A stretch of 64,000 nucleotides of DNA from Aquimarina sp. Aq78 (GTDB taxonomy: Bacteria > Bacteroidota > Bacteroidia > Flavobacteriales > Flavobacteriaceae): NCBI RefSeq assembly GCF_900299525.1, contig NZ_OMKA01000001.1, positions 310,001 to 374,000 of the forward strand. The letters run 5' to 3'. Made by a program: the position numbers and the translations under genes. The notes under the pieces are model-generated. The model worked only from the letters and a program-made list of their open reading frames with translations. It was not told the DNA's origin and did no database searches. Shown one piece after another: positions 34,307-43,869 of the stretch; the first letter of the stretch is position 1; each line of letters begins with the position of its first letter.

Positions 34307-36262
34307 ATGAGAAACATAACACGATTACTCTGTTTAATTATACTTTTAATAACAAACAGTAGTTTTGCCCAACAAAGTGATAGCCCCGCACCAGAGGCTA
34401 CAGCCGCCGAAGCCAAAATATCGTTCTGGGATTTACCATATCTCAAAGAAGCTTTTATCGATATAACACCAGCAGACAGAAAGGACGATCTAGCAGTTGG
34501 TGAATTGGGTGTTAATGGTGGCAATAAAGACATGATTATCAAGCTGGCCGAGGAGATCGCCGACAGTATGCATGGTCTCTACGACAGCATGCTTATCACC
34601 CACAAAGGCAAGCTCTTATTTGAATCTTACTACCGGCGCGGTCGCGTTAACCTGGCTGGAGACCAAGCATCTGCTGCTAAAGCCTACACCAGCTTGGCAC
34701 TGGGTCGGGCTATCCAGTTGGGCTATCTGTCTATGGCCGATCTGAATAAGCCCCTGATTAGTTTTCTGAAAGATCTGGATCCAACAAAATTTGTTGAGGG
34801 CGCAGAAAAAATCACGCTCCATAAGGCATTGACCATGCGCGGGGGGCTTCGCATCAGTGAAGAACAGAGAGAAGAATTTGAAAAAAATCCAAACAAGTTA
34901 AAAGGCCAAGGTCAAGTTCAGACCCTTCTTGAGCATAGCGCACCTATTACCTTAGCGTCTCAGAACTATTCATATGGCAACTTCAACCCAACCTTGGTGA
35001 TGCAAGTCATTGAGGCCGTAGTGCCAGGCACTGCACAGGATTTTATCAAAAATGAACTTCTCGACAAGATGGGCATCACAAATTATGACTGGAGGACTGC
35101 TGTTAGCGGCCTTCCAGAAGCTGGTTGGCGCGTGAGCATGACATCACGTGATATGGTCAAGTGGGGAACTTTGGTCATCAATAAAGGTAAATGGAATGGC
35201 GAACAACTGATTTCAGCAGAATTTTTAGCTAATGCCACCAGTAACCTTATTAAACCTACTGAAGATTGGCAACCCGACAGCTATAATTATGGTTATTTTT
35301 TCTATCAAACGAATATAACAGTCGGTGATAAAAACTATGATACCACTTTCGCTTGGGGCGGTGGCGGACAATATATTATCACCGTTGATGAACTTGACTT
35401 AGTTGTTGTGATTACTGGTCATGATAGGGAAGATACTATATTTACTCAGGTTTCAAAAATCATTTTACCTGCGTTTGTTAAAGATCAATCCTCAGTTTTA
35501 GAAAGCCCCTATCTAGGTCAAAAACCACCAGGCTTAATTCCTGAATTATTTGCTCCAGATATTATTAAAACAGAGTTTAGAGAAGGAGCTTATGCCTTTA
35601 CTCCCGATTTAAAAGAATTCTATTTCCGCAGAAGGGGAGGGAAATATAAAAATAATACGTTGGTTGTCATTCAATACAAAGATAATCAATGGATCGAGTC
35701 TGTTGTGGCACCATCAGGGGAACCATTTATTTCTCCTGATGGTAGAATCATGCACCTGGGAAGCAAATATAGGGAGCGAACCAACTCTGGTTGGTCAGAA
35801 GAAAAAAATCTTGGTGCTCCTTTCAAAGACATTCCTATCATGCTCCTTACCACTTCATCTACAGGAACTTATTATTTTGATGAGGCAACAGAAACAGGTC
35901 CAATTCGTTATTCACGATTAATAAACGGCAAACGTGAAAAACCAAGAACAATTAATATTGAGATGGGAAATTGGAACGCCCACCCCTTCATTGCTTTGGA
36001 TGAATCATATTTGATCTGGGATGATCAAAGAGAAGGAGGGTATGGTGATAATGATTTGTACATTTCTTTTCGACAGAAAGATGGTTCCTGGGGTGCTGCC
36101 ATAAACTTAGGAGATAAGATAAATACAGAATTCGAAGATTCATTCGGGAGCATAACACCAGATGGAAAATATTTCTTCTTTGTTAGATCTTTTGGTGGTG
36201 ACAAAGCAGATATATTCTGGGTAGATGCCAAGATTATCGAGAATCTCAGGCCCAAATCATAA
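34307..36262 (+). CDS. Fusion of serine hydrolase (beta-lactamase-like) and PD40 propeller
   Basis: 651 residues. Signal peptide to FAQ (21). The beta-lactamase-like domain (about 75-385) has S122-A-A-K125, a Y223-G-N225 motif and WGGGGQ near 350. Residues about 393-651 are a PD40-type domain ([35 protein letters not shown]). Its two halves correspond to the separate genes at 52063 and 53292, and the C-terminal half also to the next gene at 36302. DNA encoding the first half is visibly richer in G and C than that of the second half. Confidence 0.88.
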   Translation: MRNITRLLCLIILLITNSSFAQQSDSPAPEATAAEAKISFWDLPYLKEAFIDITPADRKDDLAVGELGVNGGNKDMIIKLAEEIADSMHGLYDSMLITHKGKLLFESYYRRGRVNLAGDQASAAKAYTSLALGRAIQLGYLSMADLNKPLISFLKDLDPTKFVEGAEKITLHKALTMRGGLRISEEQREEFEKNPNKLKGQGQVQTLLEHSAPITLASQNYSYGNFNPTLVMQVIEAVVPGTAQDFIKNELLDKMGITNYDWRTAVSGLPEAGWRVSMTSRDMVKWGTLVINKGKWNGEQLISAEFLANATSNLIKPTEDWQPDSYNYGYFFYQTNITVGDKNYDTTFAWGGGGQYIITVDELDLVVVITGHDREDTIFTQVSKIILPAFVKDQSSVLESPYLGQKPPGLIPELFAPDIIKTEFREGAYAFTPDLKEFYFRRRGGKYKNNTLVVIQYKDNQWIESVVAPSGEPFISPDGRIMHLGSKYRERTNSGWSEEKNLGAPFKDIPIMLLTTSSTGTYYFDEATETGPIRYSRLINGKREKPRTINIEMGNWNAHPFIALDESYLIWDDQREGGYGDNDLYISFRQKDGSWGAAINLGDKINTEFEDSFGSITPDGKYFFFVRSFGGDKADIFWVDAKIIENLRPKS

Positions 36263-36301
36263 TCTGTACAATAAATTACCAAGAATAAAAAAGGTTGAAT
36301 A

Positions 36302-37192
36302 ATGAAAAAAGTACATTTTATTTTGATACTTGTATTAGTACTAATTTTTAATGCCTGCAATACTAAAAAAGGGAGCTCAAATGATAATGAAGAACCAATT
36401 ATAGAAAGTCTCTATCTTGGTCAAAAACCACCGGGTTTAATTCCAGAACCTTTTGCTCCCGGTATGGTTACGACAGAGGATTGGGAAGTGAGTGGTGTCT
36501 TCACACCAGATATGAAGGAGTTCTATTTTATTAGGAATAATGAGGGAACTAAAGAACAAGAACTGGTTGTTTTTCAATATCAAAATAACGAGTGGCAGGA
36601 GTCCGTTGTATCGCCCAGGGTGGGAACTCCATTTATCTCACCCGATGGTAAGACCATGCATTTAGGAAGAAGATATAGGGAGCGTACCGAGGCTGGAGGC
36701 TGGTCAGAGTTAAAAAAACTTGGTTCCTCTTTCGAGGAGATAGAGATCATGCGCCTTACAGTGTCATCAAAAGGAACTTATGTTTTTGATGAGATAGGCA
36801 TGCCAGATGGAGATGGTGTTATTCGTTATTCACGATTAATAGATGGAAAGTATGAAGAACCGAGGTCTTTTGGTAAAGAGATTAATACTGGAAGAATGAA
36901 TGCTCACCCTTTTATCGCACCAGATGAATCCTATTTAATATGGGATGGCCGACGAGAGAGTGGATATGGTAATTCTGACATCTATATTAGCTTTAAACAG
37001 CAAGATGACTCATGGGGTAAGGCTATTAACATGGGAGATAAAGTAAATACCAAAGGTTGGGAAGCGGTTGCCTGCGTGACACCAGATGGTAAATACCTTT
37101 TCTTCAATAGAAATATGACCCCAGACAACTACGATAATGTAGATATATTCTGGGTAGATGCCCAGATTATTGAAACACTTAGACCTAAATAA
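36302..37192 (+). CDS. PD40-type beta-propeller lipoprotein
   Basis: 296 residues with a lipobox (FNACN, lipidated Cys about residue 19). The sequence from [19 protein letters not shown] to the end ([17 protein letters not shown]) runs parallel to the C-terminal half of the fused protein just upstream, so it arose by duplication. Blades contain [35 protein letters not shown] and [11 protein letters not shown]. Probably a surface-exposed binding propeller; starts 40 bases after the fusion gene. Confidence 0.85.
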   Translation: MKKVHFILILVLVLIFNACNTKKGSSNDNEEPIIESLYLGQKPPGLIPEPFAPGMVTTEDWEVSGVFTPDMKEFYFIRNNEGTKEQELVVFQYQNNEWQESVVSPRVGTPFISPDGKTMHLGRRYRERTEAGGWSELKKLGSSFEEIEIMRLTVSSKGTYVFDEIGMPDGDGVIRYSRLIDGKYEEPRSFGKEINTGRMNAHPFIAPDESYLIWDGRRESGYGNSDIYISFKQQDDSWGKAINMGDKVNTKGWEAVACVTPDGKYLFFNRNMTPDNYDNVDIFWVDAQIIETLRPK

Positions 37193-37207
37193 TAACCTAA
37201 AAATAAA

Positions 37208-38323
37208 TTATTCTATCGCTATAATATTCTTCTTAAACAATACTGTAGAAACCAAAGTCATTCCCAAACCAATAGCTAATAGAATTCCCATTTTTGGAAG
37301 AATAGTTATGAAAGGTAATTGTCTCCAGAAAATATCAAAGAAACCTTCAATCCCCCAATAATTTACACTAATTACTGCAATGTTTTGCATGAAGACTGGC
37401 ATCATACTAATCGGAATCATACTCCCTCCAATTGCCGACATTAGAATGATAATAATGGTACTCATTCCTTGTAATTGTTGACGTGTTTTTACTGTAGACA
37501 CTAAGAAAACTCCAAAACTAGAAACTGCAAACGAGATACATAAAATCAGTACTATCAATGAGATTGCATCCATAAAAATAGGTAACCCGAATGCCAACCA
37601 GGCAAAGACAAACATGGTAGTTAATTGTAAAATAGAAACTACCATGGCTGTTCCCATTTTTGCTAATAAAATGTCCAATGGTTTTACTGGGGCAATTAAC
37701 AAACGCTTTAAAGTTCCTGCATCTTTTTCATCTAACAATCCACCGCCAATAGCTGCAATACTAAACAACAACATCATAATTGCTGTTCCTCCTACAGCTT
37801 GTACCAAACCAGGATGCGCTTTGGTAGAACTCTCTTTGATTAACGAAGTAGTTTTTAGCTTTACATTATTAATCACATCTACTTTTCCTAAATGATATTT
37901 GAACCCTTCTTTTAAAACGGTATGTACAATTCGCATCTGTAAATCTCTTGCTGCGTCGTATTTTAATTCTATAGGTAAATCTGAATCAGCAGTGACAGCA
38001 TCTGAAAATCCTTTTTCAAAAATTAAAGCAGCTACATTTTTCCCTTTTCTAACAAGGTCTAAGGCTTTCTCTTCTTCAGAAGCAATCAAGCGTATGGTTT
38101 GCATGCTATTCAATTTTGTAATCAATGCTTGAGAAGTTGTTGTAGCATCTTTATCCACGACCAAAACCCCTAAAGGTTTTGGAGCGCTTTTCTTTTTTGC
38201 AACACCACCAAATGCAAATGCAAATAGTGTAATCATAATAATAGGTAGTAGAAAGGTAACGAGGACTCCTTTTTTGTCTGAGAAATATAATCTTAGGTCT
38301 TTTTGTAAAATAGTAATTATCAT
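37208..38323 (-). CDS. ABC-2 type transporter permease
   Basis: 371 residues. One N-terminal helix (about 20-40), a large extracytoplasmic domain (about 45-165), then five further helices, the usual NatB/YhaP layout. LDEKDAGTLKRLLIAPVKP at about 205-223 is the conserved cytoplasmic coupling element of ABC-2 permeases. The ATPase gene is directly upstream on the same strand with a 36-base gap, forming an exporter. Cargo unknown. Confidence 0.9.
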   Translation of the reverse strand: MIITILQKDLRLYFSDKKGVLVTFLLPIIMITLFAFAFGGVAKKKSAPKPLGVLVVDKDATTTSQALITKLNSMQTIRLIASEEEKALDLVRKGKNVAALIFEKGFSDAVTADSDLPIELKYDAARDLQMRIVHTVLKEGFKYHLGKVDVINNVKLKTTSLIKESSTKAHPGLVQAVGGTAIMMLLFSIAAIGGGLLDEKDAGTLKRLLIAPVKPLDILLAKMGTAMVVSILQLTTMFVFAWLAFGLPIFMDAISLIVLILCISFAVSSFGVFLVSTVKTRQQLQGMSTIIIILMSAIGGSMIPISMMPVFMQNIAVISVNYWGIEGFFDIFWRQLPFITILPKMGILLAIGLGMTLVSTVLFKKNIIAIE

Positions 38324-38359
38324 GATGGTTGATTTTGTAATTGATGGATATGAAGATGA

Positions 38360-39280
38360 TTAATCTCTTAATTGTTTTCCTGTGAGGCTTAAAAAGATCG
38401 CTTCTAAGTTTACTTTATTCAATTGTATGTCTTTGATACTTAATTGCAATTCATTACACGCTGTAATCACTTTAGAAAGCTCTTTCACTGTGCATTCTAC
38501 CAACAACTTGTTTTTGTTTTGTGTCATTGAATAGGAAAGTAGTTTTCTTAGTTGATCTACATTGCTTTCAGAAAGGAAATTAAATTCTAATTGAATGCTT
38601 TCTTTCGTTGGCACCATTTCTTTTAATTCAGATTGTGTTCCTTGTGCGATGATTTTTCCTGAATCTATAATTGCAATACGATCACACAAACGCTCTACTT
38701 CTTCCATATAATGTGTGGTATAGACAATGGTCATTCCTTGTTTGTTCAAGGTTTCGATGACTTCAAAAATGTGGTTTCTACTTTGTGGATCGATTCCCAC
38801 AGTTGGCTCGTCCATAAATAATACTTTCGGATGATGTAACAATGCTGCAGCAATATTGATTCTGCGTTTCATGCCTCCTGAATAGGTTTTGATCAAATCT
38901 TTCTTCCTATCTAATAACCCGATCAATTCTAGGGTAGTATGGATTCTTTCTTTCAATTTTTCGGAAGGAATTCCATATAAATTTCCCCAGAACAATAAGT
39001 TCTTATACGCAGAAAGGTCTTCGTATAGAGATATCTCCTGAGGTACAACACCAATCAAATGTTTACATTCTTTAGAATTTTCATTACTGTTTTTACCATC
39101 AATATGGATAGTTCCCGCATCACTTTTTAAAATAGTACTCATCATATTCAATGTGGTAGATTTTCCAGCACCATTAGGACCTAAGAATCCGAAGATTTCT
39201 CCTTTTTTAATGGTAAAACTAATATCGTTTACTGCTTGTATATTTTGAAATGATTTGGAAAGGTTTTGTACTTGAATCAT
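38360..39280 (-). CDS. ABC transporter ATP-binding protein
   Basis: 306 residues. Walker A GPNGAGKST (about 34-42), Q-loop GVVPQEISLYEDLS, signature YSGGMKRRI, Walker B VLFMDEPTVGID and switch-region THYME are all intact. It matches the DrrA/NatA class of drug or antibiotic exporters. The permease follows 36 bases downstream. Position between hydrolase modules suggests export of a molecule made or handled here, but nothing in the sequence names it. Confidence 0.92.
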   Translation of the reverse strand: MIQVQNLSKSFQNIQAVNDISFTIKKGEIFGFLGPNGAGKSTTLNMMSTILKSDAGTIHIDGKNSNENSKECKHLIGVVPQEISLYEDLSAYKNLLFWGNLYGIPSEKLKERIHTTLELIGLLDRKKDLIKTYSGGMKRRINIAAALLHHPKVLFMDEPTVGIDPQSRNHIFEVIETLNKQGMTIVYTTHYMEEVERLCDRIAIIDSGKIIAQGTQSELKEMVPTKESIQLEFNFLSESNVDQLRKLLSYSMTQNKNKLLVECTVKELSKVITACNELQLSIKDIQLNKVNLEAIFLSLTGKQLRD

Positions 39281-39382
39281 AGGTAGTTTTGCTTATTGAT
39301 TATTCAAATGTCGTGAGGACATTGCTATCTATAAAAATGATTTTACTGAATTGTATTTTTTTAAGGATGAATTGTGATTTTG

Positions 39383-39425
39383 TTTTGGTACTCATAATAT
39401 TAAAGATTGAAAATCTTTGAAATTG
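39383..39425. repeat. Dispersed hairpin repeat, copy 1
   Basis: Contains TTTGGTACT followed by AAAGATT-GAA-AATCTTT (39402-39418) and GAAATTG. The same order of elements recurs at 62553-62596; the 22 bases covering the hairpin and tail differ at only two positions. Confidence 0.6.
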
Positions 39426-39584
39426 ATAGGTGAGCAGGTGCGTTAGCTTATTTTGTTCTAATGAAATACTCTTTGCCCAAAGCTAGACTGTCTTGAATGA
39501 AGTCGAAAGGATAGGAATTGAAATGGGAATATATATGTAATTGAAAAAATATCAACTATGATCTCAAAAGGATTCAATTAACCT

Positions 39585-39617
39585 TTGGTTAAAGTTTTCA
39601 TGCCATCACTAATTTTG
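39585..39617 (+). promoter_or_regulatory. Bacteroidota promoter for racemase gene
   Basis: TTG at 39585-39587 and TAATTTTG at 39610-39617 are separated by 22 bases, within the normal -33/-7 spacing; the ATG follows at 39635. Confidence 0.6.
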
Positions 39618-39634
39618 GTAGAAATAAGATAACT

Positions 39635-40330
39635 ATGAAAACAATAGGATTGATAGGAGGGATGAGTTGGGAATCATCAAAACTATATTATGAGTTTTTA
39701 AATACCAAAGCAAAAGATATATTAGGCGGTTCTCATTCTGCAAAATGTATTATGGTTTCAGTTGATTTTGCAGACATAGAGCGATTGACTTTTAAAGGCG
39801 ATTGGAATGCTATAGGAGAACTAATGAAACGAGCAGCACAACAGTTAGAAAGCGCAGGAGCAGATATTATTTTGCTTTGTACAAACACTATACATTTAGT
39901 AAGTCATTATATTTCTAAAAATGTGAGTATTCCGTTTATGCATATTGCTAGAACCACTGGTGAATCTATCCAAAGCTTAGGTTTAAAAAAAGTAGCATTA
40001 TTAGGTACGAAATTCACTATGGAAAAAGATTTTTATACCAAAACATTGATTAATGATTTTGGACTAGAAATTTTCATTCCTGATACAAGTGATAGACAAG
40101 TTGTTCATGATATTATTTATAATGAATTAGTGAAAGGGCAATTTACATACGCTTCTAAGCAAAAGGTTATTGAAGTTATAAAAGAACTACAAAAACAAGG
40201 TGCACAAGGTATTATTTTAGGTTGTACAGAATTACCTATTCTAATCTCAGAATTAGATGTAACTATTCCAATATTTGATACAGGAAAAATTCATGCTCAT
40301 AAAGCTATTGAATGGAGTATACATAATTAA
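39635..40330 (+). CDS. Aspartate/glutamate racemase family protein
   Basis: 231 residues. The two catalytic cysteines of cofactor-independent amino-acid racemases are in place: C82 in LLCTNTIH and C197 in LGCTELP. GLIGGMSWESSKLYYE at the N-terminus is typical of the YgeA/RacX group of broad-specificity racemases. It interconverts L- and D-amino acids in the cytoplasm and would supply D-residues for cell-wall or signalling peptides. Stands alone with its own promoter. Confidence 0.9.
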   Translation: MKTIGLIGGMSWESSKLYYEFLNTKAKDILGGSHSAKCIMVSVDFADIERLTFKGDWNAIGELMKRAAQQLESAGADIILLCTNTIHLVSHYISKNVSIPFMHIARTTGESIQSLGLKKVALLGTKFTMEKDFYTKTLINDFGLEIFIPDTSDRQVVHDIIYNELVKGQFTYASKQKVIEVIKELQKQGAQGIILGCTELPILISELDVTIPIFDTGKIHAHKAIEWSIHN

Positions 40331-40444
40331 TACGGATTTGATGTTTGTTAAGATGACCTCAAGAATTTTAATACATCCTATATAATCCCCAAAAATAAAA
40401 TAACATGGCGAGTGCTATGAATATTAATCTTTAATCAAAAAATC

Positions 40445-41299
40445 ATGAAAACAACTATGCTTTTATCTATATCTAGAGTATTCTTTTTTCTCATTACAAT
40501 TGTTTCTTTTTCGCAAAATAAACAATTAAAAGACCATGTGCTTTTTTACAGTTCTTTTGACGGAAAATTATCTGCAGATGTATCTGTAGGTGATGCAATG
40601 ATGTATACAGCCGAAAACTATAAAAAAACTGCTAATGCCAAAACTGGTTTGCACAACCCAAATGTTGTTTTAGCTAAAAACAAAGGCCTTACAGGTGATG
40701 CGCTTCACTTTAAAAAAGCAAACACTTCTGCTATTTTTTATAAGGCACATAAAAATGTTGGATATAGTAGTAAATCATGGAGTGGTACTGTATCATTTTG
40801 GTTGCAATTGGATCCCAATAAAGATTTAGCACCAGGCTATTGCGACCCAATATGTATTACAGATGTTAGATACAATGATGCCGCCTTATGGGTAGATTTC
40901 ACGGATCATGATCCTAGAAAATTTAGATTTGGGGCTTTGGGAGATTTAGAAGTTTGGAATCCAGAAAACAAAAACGATGATGCTAAATGGAAAAAACGCA
41001 CTGTTACAGTAAATGAACCTCCTTTTGAGAAAGGAAAATGGACGCACATTGCTATTACTTTTTCAAAAGTGAATACAACAAAATCTACATTCAAATTATA
41101 CTTAAACGGTCAATTTAAAGGTGTTATAAAAGATGTTAATGATCCATTTACATGGGAAGCAGAAAAAGGAAAAATTATGCTAGGTTTGGGGTATATTGGT
41201 TTTATGGATGAGCTTACCGTTTTTGACAAACCACTGGATATTAGTGAAGTGAAATCTGTTTTTGAACTAAAAAATGGTATAAAAACTTTATTTAATTAA
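40445..41299 (+). CDS. Secreted LamG/concanavalin-like protein
   Basis: 284 residues with a signal peptide (to SFSQ). The rest is a LamG-like jelly roll (HVLFYSSFDGKLSADVSVG, SGTVSFWLQLDP, WTHIAITFSKV, FKLYLNGQFKG, MLGLGYIGFMDELTVFD). LamG domains bind carbohydrate or proteins. A paralogue with lipobox is at 61488-62405; shared features include the DLAPGYCDP-ITDV segment. Not part of an obvious operon. Confidence 0.85.
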   Translation: MKTTMLLSISRVFFFLITIVSFSQNKQLKDHVLFYSSFDGKLSADVSVGDAMMYTAENYKKTANAKTGLHNPNVVLAKNKGLTGDALHFKKANTSAIFYKAHKNVGYSSKSWSGTVSFWLQLDPNKDLAPGYCDPICITDVRYNDAALWVDFTDHDPRKFRFGALGDLEVWNPENKNDDAKWKKRTVTVNEPPFEKGKWTHIAITFSKVNTTKSTFKLYLNGQFKGVIKDVNDPFTWEAEKGKIMLGLGYIGFMDELTVFDKPLDISEVKSVFELKNGIKTLFN

Positions 41300-41351
41300 T
41301 AGTATAGCAAATCAAATATGCTTCAACTATTTATACATAAATATTAAATGT

Positions 41352-43598
41352 TTAACTTTTTGATGTTGTTGGGCCGAAAATGATGGGGATTTCACTTTCC
41401 ATGCCGTTATTTTGTACTAGTACTGCCCGATCTAATTTCGATAAAATCTTGTCGATAAATATAACACGTTCTTCAATTTGATTGGTTTCTCGTGCCAAGC
41501 CCAAAAAAACAAGATCTACATACTTGCTCTTTGCAAGTAATATATCCAAGACATTCTCTTTTGGTTGGGCTAAAATTACAATAACCTTCGCATCAATTCG
41601 AGCTTCTCTAATTGATAATCCAATATGATTTTCTAAAATTTGCTTCTCATCTTCAGAATGAGTAACCGAGAAAATACGAATCGTGGACTTTTTCCATTTA
41701 TTATTGAGTTGGATCAAATAAGCGAGTAGAACCATTAGATCACCATTATTCTCTTGTCCACGCCACCATATATCGATTCTTTTCCTGATCTTCTTCGGAA
41801 AAGGTTTGTTAATATGAGCGATTAAGATATTTTTACCGGATCGAGCCAACTCACCGATGATCTCTAATTCCTTTATCTTACCACTTTCTGTAGAAGACCA
41901 TCCAAAAACTACAGTATTGGTTTTGATACCGGCAATCCCGTGTCCCGCTGCTACCTGATTCATACCATATTTAAGGTCTGTTACCACATGTACTTCTGTA
42001 AGTGCCTGCAGACCTACCAAAGCCAAGTCTTTCTGCATTTCGTGGGCAATTTCGTTTCGTAAAGGAAGTTCATCCTTATCTTCAGAGGTAATCAGTTTGG
42101 AGATCGTAAGAAGTCCGCTGTTTTGTCCAAGCATTTCGGTGAACCTGACTAATTCGATATGTTCCTTTAAATCCCGGATGAACAATATAATTATAGGCCT
42201 CCAATTTCGTGGATGAATTTTTTTTGCATTTAACCTAAGCAGGGCATATCGTCCCAGGTGCATCCAAATTCCTGTCGAAGCATCACCCCACTGTTGTTCG
42301 AGTTTTTTACTCATGAGATATATGAAAATGAGGAGTTCAATTCCCAGAGCAAATGCAAACGCAAATGGATTGATTAGCCACATCACTATCATAGCAGCAA
42401 TGGCACCCAGTATAGAAATATACCATGGAATATTAATGGTAGGCCTGTAAGAGGGTTCTTTGATCAACTGCTCGATGGCAGCACTAATATTTACTGCAAC
42501 GTATAAGGTAAGAAACAGAACCGAAACATATTGAGCGATAGTATTAAGCCCTCCTAAAAAGACAGCGCTCACGGCAATGGCTCCGCTAATCCAAGTAGCA
42601 ATGGTAGGTTGTCCGGATCTGGAAAGCCTAGCCAGGAATTTTGGTACTAAACCATCCATAGACAAAGCTTGTAGAATCCTTGGTCCACCTAATATGCTTC
42701 CGAAGGCAGACGACAAAACCGCACCCCAAACTGCTGGATATACAATCCATGGTCCAAAAACCGCCAGACGTGTCCATATCGTAACGCCAGCTTCAGGGTC
42801 GGTCATTTGTTCTATTGTTAATGCTCCTGTTATGGCTAATAAAAGTGGGATAATAAGATAAATAACAGCTCCTGAAATAACAGCTCCCATAGTTCCTCTT
42901 GGAATTGATTTCTGCGGATCCTTTAGATCTCCGCTCATACCAATCCCAGCAGTAAAGCCTGTAACCGCAGGAAAAAAAACAGCAAATACGTACCAAAACC
43001 CTTCTGGAGCTGTTAGATAGGTTGCTTCTATATTGGGAGATTGTAGATCTTTGCTTAATACACCAATCACCAAAGCCAGAATTGAGATTCCTACTATAAT
43101 CATAATAGGAATTTGGGAATGTAATACAAGCTTCGCACTCTTTCCGGAGAGTACTGTAATAATTACAATAAAACCAATAGTTATCAATTGCAATGTATAT
43201 GAGGGAAGTGCCACCCCAGTGATGGGCCACAATGCCAGGATAGCTTCTGAAAGACCGTAGCAATAAAAAGTAACACTTAGTGTCCTGCACAAATAAAGGG
43301 GTATTCCAATTGCTCCTCCTGGTTCTAACCCCAAACTTCGTGAGATCATGAAATACTCTCCACCCACACCCATTTTAATATTGGTCGCAATAGCCGATGC
43401 ACTCAATCCTGTAATAAAAGTGATCGAACTAGCTATTAAAACAACGATTATGGTTTTAATCAAACCCAAGTTGCCTAAAACCCAACCAAAACGTAGGTAC
43501 ATAATCAATCCCAATATCGTAAGAATACTAGGCATGTAGACCCCCAGAAAAGTGCCAAATTTATGGACAGACTGAGATGATTTCGGTTTTCCAGTCAT
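41352..43598 (-). CDS. SLC12-like (Na-K-Cl cotransporter-type) APC-family transporter
   Basis: 748 residues. The first helix with FGTFLGVYMPSILTILGLIMY (positions about 12-32) and LRFGWVLGNLGL is the hallmark of cation-chloride cotransporters, and 12 membrane helices run to about residue 435. A C-terminal cytoplasmic region (about 440-748) with repeated HINKPFPKK and VILAQPKENVLDIL segments matches the SLC12 tail. Likely moves amino acids or cation-chloride. No partner gene is adjacent; start at 43598 follows directly on MTGKPK. Confidence 0.85.
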   Translation of the reverse strand: MTGKPKSSQSVHKFGTFLGVYMPSILTILGLIMYLRFGWVLGNLGLIKTIIVVLIASSITFITGLSASAIATNIKMGVGGEYFMISRSLGLEPGGAIGIPLYLCRTLSVTFYCYGLSEAILALWPITGVALPSYTLQLITIGFIVIITVLSGKSAKLVLHSQIPIMIIVGISILALVIGVLSKDLQSPNIEATYLTAPEGFWYVFAVFFPAVTGFTAGIGMSGDLKDPQKSIPRGTMGAVISGAVIYLIIPLLLAITGALTIEQMTDPEAGVTIWTRLAVFGPWIVYPAVWGAVLSSAFGSILGGPRILQALSMDGLVPKFLARLSRSGQPTIATWISGAIAVSAVFLGGLNTIAQYVSVLFLTLYVAVNISAAIEQLIKEPSYRPTINIPWYISILGAIAAMIVMWLINPFAFAFALGIELLIFIYLMSKKLEQQWGDASTGIWMHLGRYALLRLNAKKIHPRNWRPIIILFIRDLKEHIELVRFTEMLGQNSGLLTISKLITSEDKDELPLRNEIAHEMQKDLALVGLQALTEVHVVTDLKYGMNQVAAGHGIAGIKTNTVVFGWSSTESGKIKELEIIGELARSGKNILIAHINKPFPKKIRKRIDIWWRGQENNGDLMVLLAYLIQLNNKWKKSTIRIFSVTHSEDEKQILENHIGLSIREARIDAKVIVILAQPKENVLDILLAKSKYVDLVFLGLARETNQIEERVIFIDKILSKLDRAVLVQNNGMESEIPIIFGPTTSKS

Positions 43599-43779
43599 TA
43601 GATCTTAGTTATGTTAAATATTACCAGTCGAACACTACAACTGTATTAAAGATAGAAGAAAAACAGCAGAGTTGCAGCTTTAAAAGAGCTAAAATTATAG
43701 TCAGAGTATAGTTGCAAGATGATACGGTTGGAATGAAGATGATTTTAAGGTTCTAAACCTGACTTTGGACATAATATCA

Positions 43780-43852
43780 GATACACGGTATTTCTATATT
43801 TGTGTTATACTGAGTGAAGTCGAAGCATAGGAGGGAAGTAGAATGCGTGTAA
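43780..43852. repeat. Degenerate dispersed repeat, copy with CTGAGTGAAGTCGAAG
   Basis: ACTGAGTGAAGTCGAAGC (43808-43825) followed by AGGAGGGAAGTAG, resembling other TCGAAG-type degenerate intergenic repeats of flavobacteria (62516-62540 in this window). Lies between the SLC12-like gene start and LytTR regulator pair 6 end. Confidence 0.4.
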
Positions 43853-43869
43853 AATGGAAATTAACTATT

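Larger units (their letters stand above)
39281..39634. other. Divergent intergenic region with hairpin repeat and promoter
   Basis: Between the leftward ABC exporter and rightward racemase. Contains the dispersed hairpin repeat at 39383-39425 and the TTTG/TAATTTTG promoter before the racemase. A TCGAAAGGAT stretch near 39499 resembles the dispersed TCGA repeat. No gene is supported. Confidence 0.4.

Noticed and set aside
35664..35921. 85-codon frame inside the fusion gene
   Set aside because: Shadow of the PD40 part of the 34307 gene; no signal, domain or independent start.
37208..39280. ABC exporter as a bacteriocin or peptide-signal exporter for the LytS sensors
   Set aside because: The components resemble general NatA/DrrA exporters with no peptidase domain, and no double-glycine precursor gene was seen nearby.
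42793..43290. 165-codon frame opposite to part of the SLC12-like gene in another register
   Set aside because: It is the same strand as, and a shadow frame of, the well-supported transporter; sequence rich in S/Y/N is typical of frame shadows.
41352..43598. SLC12-like transporter as part of the LytTR module system
   Set aside because: It has its own flanks, is not near a candidate LytTR repeat and looks like a housekeeping transporter between modules.
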